Below, one piece after another: positions 18,075 through 23,416 of a DNA stretch of 25,805 nucleotides. This DNA is from a virus. The stretch covers positions 1 to 25,805 of IMG/VR virus record IMGVR_UViG_3300023210_000188. One strand, given 5' to 3'. The notes beneath the pieces are model-generated. The model saw nothing but the letters and a program-made list of their open reading frames with translations, ran no database searches and was not told the DNA's origin. Within the stretch, counting starts at the first letter, position 1. Every line of letters starts with the position of its first letter. The position numbers were made by a program, and so were the translations under genes.

Positions 18075-18624
18075 ACTTAATAACTATATCATTTGATTTC
18101 ATACAATACAAGAGTTGTTTATCTACAACAAACTCAAACTCACTTAAAGGTTTAAACCCTACGTGGTCCTCTGGGTTAATATGGATAGCTTCTAATGAAC
18201 TATTACCATATTTTAGTATACCACGTAAGGTTTTAAGTTTATCACCTCTTATATTTTGTTTTTCTAAAACAGGTTTTACAAAACAATAATCATTATTAGC
18301 GTACCATTGGTTATCTCTATAGTACATGTATATTTGATCATCGGTTGCAAAATACATATTATCTTTAAAATACTTAGAACTATTCTTTTCTTTGCCGCGT
18401 ATATCGTACCAACGTCTAAATAAATTAAAGTGAACTATAACTTTGTCACCTTTTTTAATAAGTGTTTTGTAAGCAGCTGGAACTTCAACAACCTCTGCTA
18501 ATCTATTAACAAAGTTGTGATCTTCGATTCCAGCGTTTAGTATTAATATTTTATTATCAATATTTATTTCATTGTTATATCTTTCACCTATGGGTTTAAC
18601 AATGAATTGAAAAATACTTTTCAT
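18019..18624 (-). CDS. Tandem GroES-like co-chaperonin (two fused barrels)
   Basis: I read this 201-residue protein as two GroES-like beta barrels in one chain. Module one (about 6-104) has FIVKPIGERY at the first strand (GroES pattern xIxPLxDRV), then KILILNAGIE where the GroES mobile loop carries its I-V-L triplet. KKGDKVIVHFN (57-67; GroES KVGDKVLF) and YFATDDQIYMYY (91-102; GroES YLIxxxxDILAII) follow. Module two (about 112-186) has CFVKPVLEK, RGILKYGNSS, PEDHVGFKPLSEFEFVVD and LLYCMKSNDIVIKYE. It matches the C-terminal half of GroES especially well, but has only a short linker where the mobile loop would be. The stop of the preceding gene overlaps its start as TAATG. It opens the packaging/head block. 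A role with the phage GroEL in folding head proteins, like T4 gp31, is an inference. Confidence 0.62.
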   Translation of the reverse strand: MKSIFQFIVKPIGERYNNEINIDNKILILNAGIEDHNFVNRLAEVVEVPAAYKTLIKKGDKVIVHFNLFRRWYDIRGKEKNSSKYFKDNMYFATDDQIYMYYRDNQWYANNDYCFVKPVLEKQNIRGDKLKTLRGILKYGNSSLEAIHINPEDHVGFKPLSEFEFVVDKQLLYCMKSNDIVIKYERQGNETEYNPSWTESG

Positions 18625-18851
18625 TAATATTCTAAGTCATACTCAACAGATATAGCCATGTTAGAATTAAATTTCTTCCATGGCAATACCTCGTTGTTTT
18701 TTTTAATATGTATGTTATAAGAATTATCAGACTCTTCAAAAATAATATAAGATATAACGTGACCGCCATAAACCTCTTGACCAACAGAATAATGCATTGC
18801 ATCGTTCTTATAGTCAGAACCTATACTGATTTTTCTTATAACGCTAGACAT
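18624..18851 (-). CDS. Small beta-rich protein of unknown function
   Basis: A 75-residue protein, beginning MSSVIRKISIGSDYKNDAMH, then HYSVGQEVYGGHVISYIIFE and a last strand region SNMAISVEYDLEY. Alternating hydrophobic residues suggest four or five strands in a compact barrel-like fold. No Cys, no signal peptide and no catalytic motif were seen. From memory, close relatives occur in uncultured marine phages, also near head genes, but the function is unknown. It overlaps both neighbours by one base in TAATG junctions (18851 and 18624), so it is probably translated by re-initiation with the coiled-coil protein before it and the tandem GroES-like protein after it. A chaperonin-related or virion accessory role is only a context guess. 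Confidence 0.55.
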   Translation of the reverse strand: MSSVIRKISIGSDYKNDAMHYSVGQEVYGGHVISYIIFEESDNSYNIHIKKNNEVLPWKKFNSNMAISVEYDLEY

Positions 18852-19123
18852 TAATCTTTTTTCTCTTCTTGCTCAATAACAGTATACTCACCTGTGCCAA
18901 TATCAATATTCACTGCACCGTATTCTTCCTCTAACACAGGTTTAAATTCTTCAACCTCTTTAAGCACACCTGCGTATTCATGTAGCAGTTGGTGCTTTTC
19001 GTTTTCAATAAAACCAATTTGCCTTAGCAATTGTGTAATTTTGTTTTGTTGATCTTGAATTTTCTCCAAGTGTTCTTGGGAAATTTTATTAGATTTACTT
19101 TCCATTTGTTTTACTTTACTCAT
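18851..19123 (-). CDS. Small coiled-coil protein
   Basis: A 90-residue soluble protein dominated by a coiled coil over about residues 10-60, with Gln/Lys/Glu/Ile/Leu heptads (EHLEKIQDQQNKITQLLRQI, then HQLLHEYAGVLKEVEEF). A short acidic tail ends VIEQEEKKD. There is no signal sequence or membrane helix, so a spanin is unlikely despite its place after the holin-like gene. Its role is unknown; oligomeric adaptor or assembly factor are possible. It begins after a leader of only A and T (TAATTAATTAAATTAAATC) and its stop forms a TAATG overlap with the next gene. An internal ATG at codon 7 would give a slightly shorter product. Confidence 0.55.
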   Translation of the reverse strand: MSKVKQMESKSNKISQEHLEKIQDQQNKITQLLRQIGFIENEKHQLLHEYAGVLKEVEEFKPVLEEEYGAVNIDIGTGEYTVIEQEEKKD

Positions 19124-19149
19124 TTGATTTAATTTAATTAATTAATATA

Positions 19150-19548
19150 TTACTTATTGTCACTTGATTTTTTGCTCTTTTCCCACGTACGTCCAACAAA
19201 ATAAGCGCCGTACACTGTTATTAATAGCGATTGAAATATTGGGATATATTCCTCAGCAACTTTAAACCCGCCAATATTGCCATCAAAAAACGCAAGCGCA
19301 GTAAATATAACTGTGAGATATATTAATACTATTGGCCTTATGTTTTTAGATAAAAATGAATCTGATTGCATGTCAAGTTTCCAGCGTTCGGTGATTTGAG
19401 TCTGCGCATCTTGATCCGCTTTTTCTAATAACTCTTGGATCTTTTGTTTAGCATCTAATCTTTCTTCATCTGTAGTTGTAAGCTTATCGATTACATTACC
19501 TACGTCTTTAATTATACCGCCTGATAAAAGACTTAAAAGTTTTTTCAT
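19150..19548 (-). CDS. Holin-like two-helix membrane protein
   Basis: A 132-residue protein with two membrane helices, at about 71-89 (RPIVLIYLTVIFTALAFF) and 102-119 (IPIFQSLLITVYGAYFVG). The N-terminal 65 residues are amphipathic and charged (ERLDAKQKIQELLEKADQDA), leading to WKLDMQSDSFLSKNIRP. The C-terminal tail is basic (RTWEKSKKSSDNK). Long soluble helix, a W..D motif and NIRP at the first membrane helix resemble the three-helix holin-like family found in gene transfer agents and many marine phages. If it is a holin it would permit release at the end of infection. No endolysin lies beside it, so membrane anchoring for another purpose remains possible. Its ATG overlaps the stop of the 322-residue gene in TAATG. 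Confidence 0.62.
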   Translation of the reverse strand: MKKLLSLLSGGIIKDVGNVIDKLTTTDEERLDAKQKIQELLEKADQDAQTQITERWKLDMQSDSFLSKNIRPIVLIYLTVIFTALAFFDGNIGGFKVAEEYIPIFQSLLITVYGAYFVGRTWEKSKKSSDNK

Positions 19549-20516
19549 TATTTATTCTGATTAAATCTTTCCATGACTTGCGATTGGTAATTTTTTACAT
19601 TTGATCCTGCATATAATGGCTTTATATCTTGATATCCAGAAACTTTACCTTTCTTTTCATGTCTTTTACTTTTATAAGTAGGCATTTGAGTCGACAAAAG
19701 CTCTTCTTGAGTGTATGGTTTAGACACTTGATACGACTCTCTAGCCGGCGTAATTTGGTTTAAAGTTCTATTTATAGTCTTGTCCAGAGTGAATATTTGA
19801 TCGTTTGTTAAGTTTTCACCGTACTCTTGTTTAATGTAATCTAAAGCTTGTGTAGGTGTATAAACGCCGCTACCTACTAAAGCTGTGTATTGACCAGCCG
19901 CGTTGTACGCTATACTATCTTGTTGCGACTGTTTGCTTCCTTGGCTTGTAAACGGTAAACTACCCATATAGTCTTGAGCAAATTGATTACCCATTTTAAC
20001 CGCATCTATAGCAACTAAATCTTTAACGCCTTGCTGGATTTGAGTTTGGTTATACTGATAATCTTTTTGTAAAGCTTGTTGTTGACTAACACTAGTGTCA
20101 CTAATAGCTCTTTCTTGTGTATCAATAGAGGTCTCACTACCGCCACCTTGTCTTAATTCATTGAGAGCTACAAATCTATTTTCTTCTGTTTGCTTAGCTG
20201 CTTCATCAGCTCGTCTTTGGTTTATTTCTAAAAACCTTTTATTTTGAGCACTTTGCTGTTCTGGAGTTAACGCGTTGTAAGCGTTCTTAGCGGCTTGAGA
20301 CGTATCTACTTGCATTAAGTCAGGAGTAACTTCATCGTAAACTAATTGATCACTAGATGGTGCTGTTTGACTTACAGTTGTTTGTTGTTGAGATATAGTT
20401 GGTATATCACTAGCGCCACCATGAGGGTGGCCGTGTGTTGCGGAAGCTGAGTGAGCAAACGGATGCTTACCACCTGTAACTCTTTTTACGTTTTGGTTTC
20501 TTAACTTAAATGCCAT
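19548..20516 (-). CDS. Gln/Ser-rich unknown protein with MAFKL N-terminus
   Basis: A 322-residue protein I do not recognise by function. It starts MAFKLRNQNVKRVTGGKHPF, followed by a His-rich stretch AHSASATHGHPHGG (about 21-34). The middle is Gln/Thr/Ser/Ala rich, with helices such as LTPEQQSAQNKRFLEINQRR. Later comes ALDYIKQEYGENLTNDQIFT, ending in a basic Lys/Arg segment KSKRHEKKGKVSGYQD. No membrane helix or catalytic motif was seen. Its first five residues match those of the HExxH peptidase 0.5 kb upstream (MAFKLNN), which hints at a shared short N-terminal signal. Composition suggests a flexible virion or ejected protein; that is inference. The small 62-residue gene ends 6 bp before it. 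Confidence 0.55.
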   Translation of the reverse strand: MAFKLRNQNVKRVTGGKHPFAHSASATHGHPHGGASDIPTISQQQTTVSQTAPSSDQLVYDEVTPDLMQVDTSQAAKNAYNALTPEQQSAQNKRFLEINQRRADEAAKQTEENRFVALNELRQGGGSETSIDTQERAISDTSVSQQQALQKDYQYNQTQIQQGVKDLVAIDAVKMGNQFAQDYMGSLPFTSQGSKQSQQDSIAYNAAGQYTALVGSGVYTPTQALDYIKQEYGENLTNDQIFTLDKTINRTLNQITPARESYQVSKPYTQEELLSTQMPTYKSKRHEKKGKVSGYQDIKPLYAGSNVKNYQSQVMERFNQNK

Positions 20517-20522
20517 ACCTTA

Positions 20523-20711
20523 TTATTTATAACTACACCCTTTTTTAGTCATTGGGTGATTCATATTCATTGCGTGCTTACCATAATTTAATGGTCCTGT
20601 CTTTGCTTCACCGTATTTAGATAAACAATGTTTAGACATGAAGGTTCCTTTCTTAGACAAAGGTCCTACATTCCCTTCTTTAGATTGTGTGTTTGGACTA
20701 GTGCTTGGCAT
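20523..20711 (-). CDS. Short His/Met/Lys-rich protein with GPL motifs
   Basis: A 62-residue protein beginning MPSTSPNTQSKEGNVGPLSK and ending MNMNHPMTKKGCSYK. It has two Cys (about 29 and 59), many Lys, Met and His, and two GPL sequences (NVGPLSKKG and KTGPLNYGKHA). It lacks a hydrophobic core, so it is likely disordered. Its reality is supported by exact packing between neighbours (11 and 6 bp gaps) and by GPL/GPI echoes in the 60-residue protein of the same cassette. Function unknown. An internal ATG at codon 25 (MSKHCLSKYG) is an alternative start that would drop the first GPL motif. Confidence 0.48.
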   Translation of the reverse strand: MPSTSPNTQSKEGNVGPLSKKGTFMSKHCLSKYGEAKTGPLNYGKHAMNMNHPMTKKGCSYK

Positions 20712-20722
20712 GATTTTAATTT

Positions 20723-21046
20723 TTAAGTTATTTTTTCTGCAAATTTATTTGCATAATCTTCCCATGGTAGTTTATCGCTACCTTCTTTCATGTTTTTTCT
20801 TGAGTATGTTTCGCCTTTATAGTACACGTTGTTATCGTCGTAGTTTAACGCACCGCTTTTAATTTGTTGCATATGGCCTAACTCATGAGCTAATACTTCT
20901 TTGTATTGTATAGGATCTTTAACGTCCTTGCTCATAAGTATACTACCATTGTTCAAAGCTTTACCTAATACTCCTTCTTCTAAGTCTACATGGTATAGAG
21001 GCGTGTTGTCTACTGCGTATGGTGGATTATTAAGTTTAAAAGCCAT
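20723..21046 (-). CDS. Small HExxH zinc metallopeptidase-like protein
   Basis: A 107-residue protein with a zinc-peptidase signature: VLAHELGHMQQ, giving H54, E55 and H58. A candidate third ligand is E96, in LPWEDYANKFAEKI near the C-terminus. This resembles small zincin-like proteins seen in marine phages, with a GxLxYDxxxVYxKGxxYxR segment (here GALNYDDNNVYYKGETYSRK) between helix and tail. It is far shorter than most metallopeptidases, so substrate and activity are unknown. It begins MAFKLNNPPYAVDNTPLYHV, sharing MAFKL with the 322-residue protein. Its start overlaps the stop of the 52-residue gene as TAATG. It may trim a virion or host wall-associated protein, or act as an ejected enzyme; both are inferences. 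Confidence 0.65.
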   Translation of the reverse strand: MAFKLNNPPYAVDNTPLYHVDLEEGVLGKALNNGSILMSKDVKDPIQYKEVLAHELGHMQQIKSGALNYDDNNVYYKGETYSRKNMKEGSDKLPWEDYANKFAEKIT

Positions 21047-21204
21047 TATTTATTATTATAAGGAAACATTTTGTTTAATTTATCTCTTCTAGCTCCACAA
21101 CCACATGGTACATTCAAACCATCAGAAACTTTATCTACAATTGTTTTAACCCCAGTCACTGTTGTGAATTTCTCTATTGTGTCACCTAAGCCTCTTGATT
21201 TCAT
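21046..21204 (-). CDS. 52-residue CxC protein missed by length cut-offs
   Basis: This gene encodes MKSRGLGDTIEKFTTVTGVK then TIVDKVSDGLNVPCGCGARR and DKLNKMFPYNNK before TAA. It has an N-terminal helix, a central PCGCGxR turn with two Cys, and a short helix ending LNKMFPY. Similar small proteins (RGLGDTIxKxTxxTGIKxxVD, a CGCxxR turn, then LNxxFPY) occur, from memory, in marine T4-like and uncultured phages; their role is unknown. Packing is exact: 4 bp after the 176-residue gene and a TAATG overlap with the peptidase gene. This supports a real gene although it is too short for many callers. Whether the Cys pair binds metal cannot be told from two residues. Confidence 0.66.
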   Translation of the reverse strand: MKSRGLGDTIEKFTTVTGVKTIVDKVSDGLNVPCGCGARRDKLNKMFPYNNK

Positions 21205-21208
21205 TTTA

Positions 21209-21739
21209 TTAATATCTATTTACATATGGAGTCATACCAGTAGCTTGACCCTTGTTATACGTGTCTATTTCTGATTGGCTATAATTACGATCCTTAATGT
21301 TTCTTCTAGCAGTCTTTATCCCTTGTACTCTTTCATTACTTCCAACTTGTTCTCCGCCAAACTTAGTTGCAAGATTACCTTCGTTTAAGTCACTTAAAAT
21401 TCTTGTACCTACAACTTCAGGAGCATTGCTAACAAAACCCTTTGGAACTGGATTACCAAATTCATCTAAAACAGGAGTGCCGGTGTTGTTAAATGGTGAG
21501 TGATGTTTTTTGTTATACTTCATATCACCAGCTAACTTTGAAATATGCTTTTCATCGTTAGTCATCTGCTTATCACTACCACCATGCTTAGCATCATATT
21601 TAACGTCTCTTTTTAAATAATCAATATGAGCCGCGTCATCTTTTTCAGATGCATTATAATTACCTCTAGTTACAGGTGTTCGCGAGTGTCTTGCATTGCC
21701 AGTGTACTGACCATAGTGTCCTTTTTCCATAATTACCAT
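21209..21739 (-). CDS. Unknown protein with two HIxxLxxDxKYxxKH repeats
   Basis: Up to 176 residues. The first ATG at 21739 lies inside the end of the upstream gene; codon 4 (ATG at 21730, MEKGHYGQYTG) starts 2 bp after that gene's stop and may be the true start. The N-terminus is rich in His, Arg, Tyr, Asn and Gly. Two 19-residue repeats follow: DAAHIDYLKRDVKYDAKHG (35-53) and DEKHISKLAGDMKYNKKHH (62-80), sharing nine identical positions. The C-terminal half (VLDEFGNPVPKGFVSNAPEV, then ATKFGGEQVG) is polar and ends YSQSEIDTYNKGQATG. The pattern is unlike any enzyme. Small repeats with conserved His could be a helical binding unit. Function unknown; a member of the small-gene cassette. Confidence 0.55.
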   Translation of the reverse strand: MVIMEKGHYGQYTGNARHSRTPVTRGNYNASEKDDAAHIDYLKRDVKYDAKHGGSDKQMTNDEKHISKLAGDMKYNKKHHSPFNNTGTPVLDEFGNPVPKGFVSNAPEVVGTRILSDLNEGNLATKFGGEQVGSNERVQGIKTARRNIKDRNYSQSEIDTYNKGQATGMTPYVNRY

Positions 21740-21999
21740 TTTACTTTGTCAGCCCAGTAAGCGGCAGACATTTTACCTTTTTTAATGTTTTTTGCATGAC
21801 GCGCTTTAAAACTAGCACGGCGTGCTTTTGATTTTGAATCTTGCTTTTTACCGGCGGTGCTTACACCTTGTTGACCAAACCTAATTATTTTTTCTTTACC
21901 GCCTTCACAAGCTTTTACAACATGTGATTTAGTCTTATGACCTGAGGTTTTTCTAGGCTTATTACATTTTAAGGTTTCTTTGTTTACCTTGCTAGCCAT
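21733..21999 (-). CDS. Small basic protein with AxYWxxKxW tail
   Basis: An 88-residue, strongly basic protein. It opens MASKVNKETLKCNKPRKTSG, then KSHVVKACEGGKEKIIRFGQ (about 25-44), SKARRASFKARHAKNIKKGK and the tail SAAYWADKVKW. Two Cys (C12, C33) and the GGKEKxIRFG then RxSFKARH then YWADKVKW order match, from memory, a family of unknown proteins carried by many marine phages. Its charge suggests nucleic-acid binding or packaging inside the virion, but this is unproven. It is tightly packed between the 60-residue gene (1 bp gap) and the 176-residue gene (overlap). Confidence 0.62.
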   Translation of the reverse strand: MASKVNKETLKCNKPRKTSGHKTKSHVVKACEGGKEKIIRFGQQGVSTAGKKQDSKSKARRASFKARHAKNIKKGKMSAAYWADKVKW

Positions 22000-22000
22000 T

Positions 22001-22183
22001 TTACTTTCCTCCAGCTTTCATTGTTATAGGTCCAGCTTTATATACAGGCATATCTTTAGATACTTCCATACCTGTAATACCTGAGCTATTGCCTTTTCCT
22101 TTTGGAAAACTTGTTAGATCTAACGGTCCGTCCCATACTGCGTTTTCACCTACCGCTCCGTGTTTTAGTGGTTGCTTTGCCAT
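22001..22183 (-). CDS. 60-residue protein with GPL/GPI motifs
   Basis: This polar protein starts MAKQPLKHGAVGENAVWDGP, then LDLTSFPKGKGNSSGITGME, and ends AGPITMKAGGK. It has few hydrophobic residues and no Cys, so it is probably disordered or folds only when bound. It shares the Gly-Pro-Leu/Ile theme with the 62-residue protein. Gaps of 2 and 1 bp to its neighbours support a real gene. No function can be assigned; a short virion decoration or assembly peptide is a guess. Confidence 0.5.
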   Translation of the reverse strand: MAKQPLKHGAVGENAVWDGPLDLTSFPKGKGNSSGITGMEVSKDMPVYKAGPITMKAGGK

Positions 22184-22185
22184 AA

Positions 22186-22713
22186 TTAATTATTTTGTAG
22201 TTTTTCGTTTGCTTTTGATGCCATGCTTTCAAGAGAATCTCTTCGCTCAAAATTTTCTTTATCTTGCTGTAATTTTACATCTATTTCGTCTGATGTAGCA
22301 CTTGGCGTATTTTCATCTACCATACCAAATATTCCACTTCTAAATCCGCTGTAATCAGCAAACTGACCTGGATCTGTAGTTGGATTTACTGACGCATATT
22401 GCCTATTAAAATTCGGCATCATGTTTTTTTTTAAAGGATCACCTTCAGATTGGTCTGCTGGCAGCTGTTTATTTAATGCGTGCTTTTCTAGCTTAGCTAA
22501 GCCAGGCTGCATGTTCATTACGTGTTGGCGTTGTTGCTGTGTTCCAAACACTTGATCAGCTACACCCAATGCTGTGGGGTCCATTCTAGTCATTGCTCCA
22601 GAGTAAGGGTCTTGCATAGCATTCATATCCATTTGTCTAGGCCCTCCAAATACAGCGTTCATACCTACTTGACCAGTGTTACCAACAAATGGTAGTCCAT
22701 CTTTTTTATACAT
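22186..22713 (-). CDS. Met/Asn/Gln-rich unknown protein
   Basis: A 175-residue protein. The first 70 residues are rich in Met, Asn, Gly and Gln (NAVFGGPRQMDMNAMQDPYS, then VFGTQQQRQHVMNMQPGLAK). A helix AKLEKHALNKQLPADQSEGD follows, and a C-terminal helical segment with many charged residues (VKLQQDKENFERRDSLESMA, then KANEKLQNN). No transmembrane helix or enzyme motif is apparent. Composition resembles phage internal or minor virion proteins. It lies 2 bp after the winged-helix-like gene and 2 bp before the 60-residue gene. Function unknown. Confidence 0.52.
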   Translation of the reverse strand: MYKKDGLPFVGNTGQVGMNAVFGGPRQMDMNAMQDPYSGAMTRMDPTALGVADQVFGTQQQRQHVMNMQPGLAKLEKHALNKQLPADQSEGDPLKKNMMPNFNRQYASVNPTTDPGQFADYSGFRSGIFGMVDENTPSATSDEIDVKLQQDKENFERRDSLESMASKANEKLQNN

Positions 22714-22715
22714 AA

Positions 22716-23159
22716 CTATCTTTGTTTATCTTTGTTTACGTTATTTATAGAAGTAATAAGAACTTTGTCTGTATAAGTTTTACCTTTCATTATCTTATTT
22801 CTTCGCTCACTAGTAGGTATATCCTCTTCTCCTAGCATTATTCTATACACTCTTTGTATTAGTTGTTTGCATTTAAAAGAAACTTTATATATATTATACT
22901 TTTGTGTAATTCTGTTTCTTTCTCTCCATACCACTATCCAGCCTTCTTTCAAAAGTCTATTCCATCTCCTGTTGTCCCAGCTGTAAGAATAACTGCCATC
23001 TTCAAAATCTTTTTTAGTAAAAAGATCTATACAATCTAAGTATATTAAAAGCTCTAAATCAGCATCGTTTAAACTGTTGTTACGACAAGCCCACTTACGT
23101 ATAATACGGTAATGCTTTAATATATTTAACTGCTTAATGTCACTAGCCTCTATTCTCAT
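22716..23159 (-). CDS. Putative winged-helix (MarR-like) protein
   Basis: A 147-residue basic protein. The first 75 residues are helical (SDIKQLNILKHYRIIRKWAC, then SLNDADLELLIYLDCIDLFT), followed by DNRRWNRLLKEGWIVVWRER and KYNIYKVSFKCKQLIQRVYR. A helix, an acidic LLIYL helix, a WNRLLKEGWI recognition-like helix-turn and a beta wing are arranged like the MarR-type winged helix, with aromatic and basic residues on the wing. A motif GEEDIPTSERRNK and a KGKTYTDKVLI tail follow. I recall the same order in marine phage proteins. It could regulate the phage's own genes or host genes. Its ATG overlaps the GroES stop (ATGA), so it is cotranslated with the chaperonin operon. Confidence 0.55.
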   Translation of the reverse strand: MRIEASDIKQLNILKHYRIIRKWACRNNSLNDADLELLIYLDCIDLFTKKDFEDGSYSYSWDNRRWNRLLKEGWIVVWRERNRITQKYNIYKVSFKCKQLIQRVYRIMLGEEDIPTSERRNKIMKGKTYTDKVLITSINNVNKDKQR

Positions 23160-23416
23160 AACAACACAACAACATCTTGTAATTTTATAACTGTATATTG
23201 TTCGTCGTTAATTTCTATTTTATGACCACTATGTCTATCATAATATATAGCATCGCCTTGCTTTACAACTTCTACTTGATCACTAACAGAAACTACATTA
23301 GCTTCTGTATATCTTATATCTTCTCTGTCTTTAACCGACAGCACTAAACCACCTTCTGTTTTTTTGTTAGATACTGGTTTAGGTTTTACAATTATATTAC
23401 TGCCTACTGCCTTCAT
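23156..23416 (-). CDS. groES: Phage GroES-like co-chaperonin
   Basis: An 86-residue GroES homologue, slightly short of the usual 94-97. The first strand MKAVGSNIIVKPKPVSNKK corresponds to GroES KxRPLxDRV. The mobile loop is KKTEGGLVLSVKD with a LVL triplet (24-26) where GroES has I-V-L, the part that docks onto GroEL. VKQGDAIYYD (51-60) matches VKxGDxVxF, HKIEINDEQYTVIKLQDVVVLL matches the last strands ending in DILAII. The roof-forming beta hairpin is shorter than in E. coli GroES, as in T4 gp31. It overlaps the GroEL gene by 20 bp, unlike bacterial operons in which GroES comes first; here GroEL comes first. It caps the folding chamber in the cytoplasm, presumably with the encoded GroEL. Confidence 0.86.
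   Translation of the reverse strand: MKAVGSNIIVKPKPVSNKKTEGGLVLSVKDREDIRYTEANVVSVSDQVEVVKQGDAIYYDRHSGHKIEINDEQYTVIKLQDVVVLL

Noticed and set aside
18851-19123. Spanin for host lysis
   Set aside because: Coiled coil beside a holin-like gene is suggestive, but there is no signal sequence, lipobox or membrane helix.
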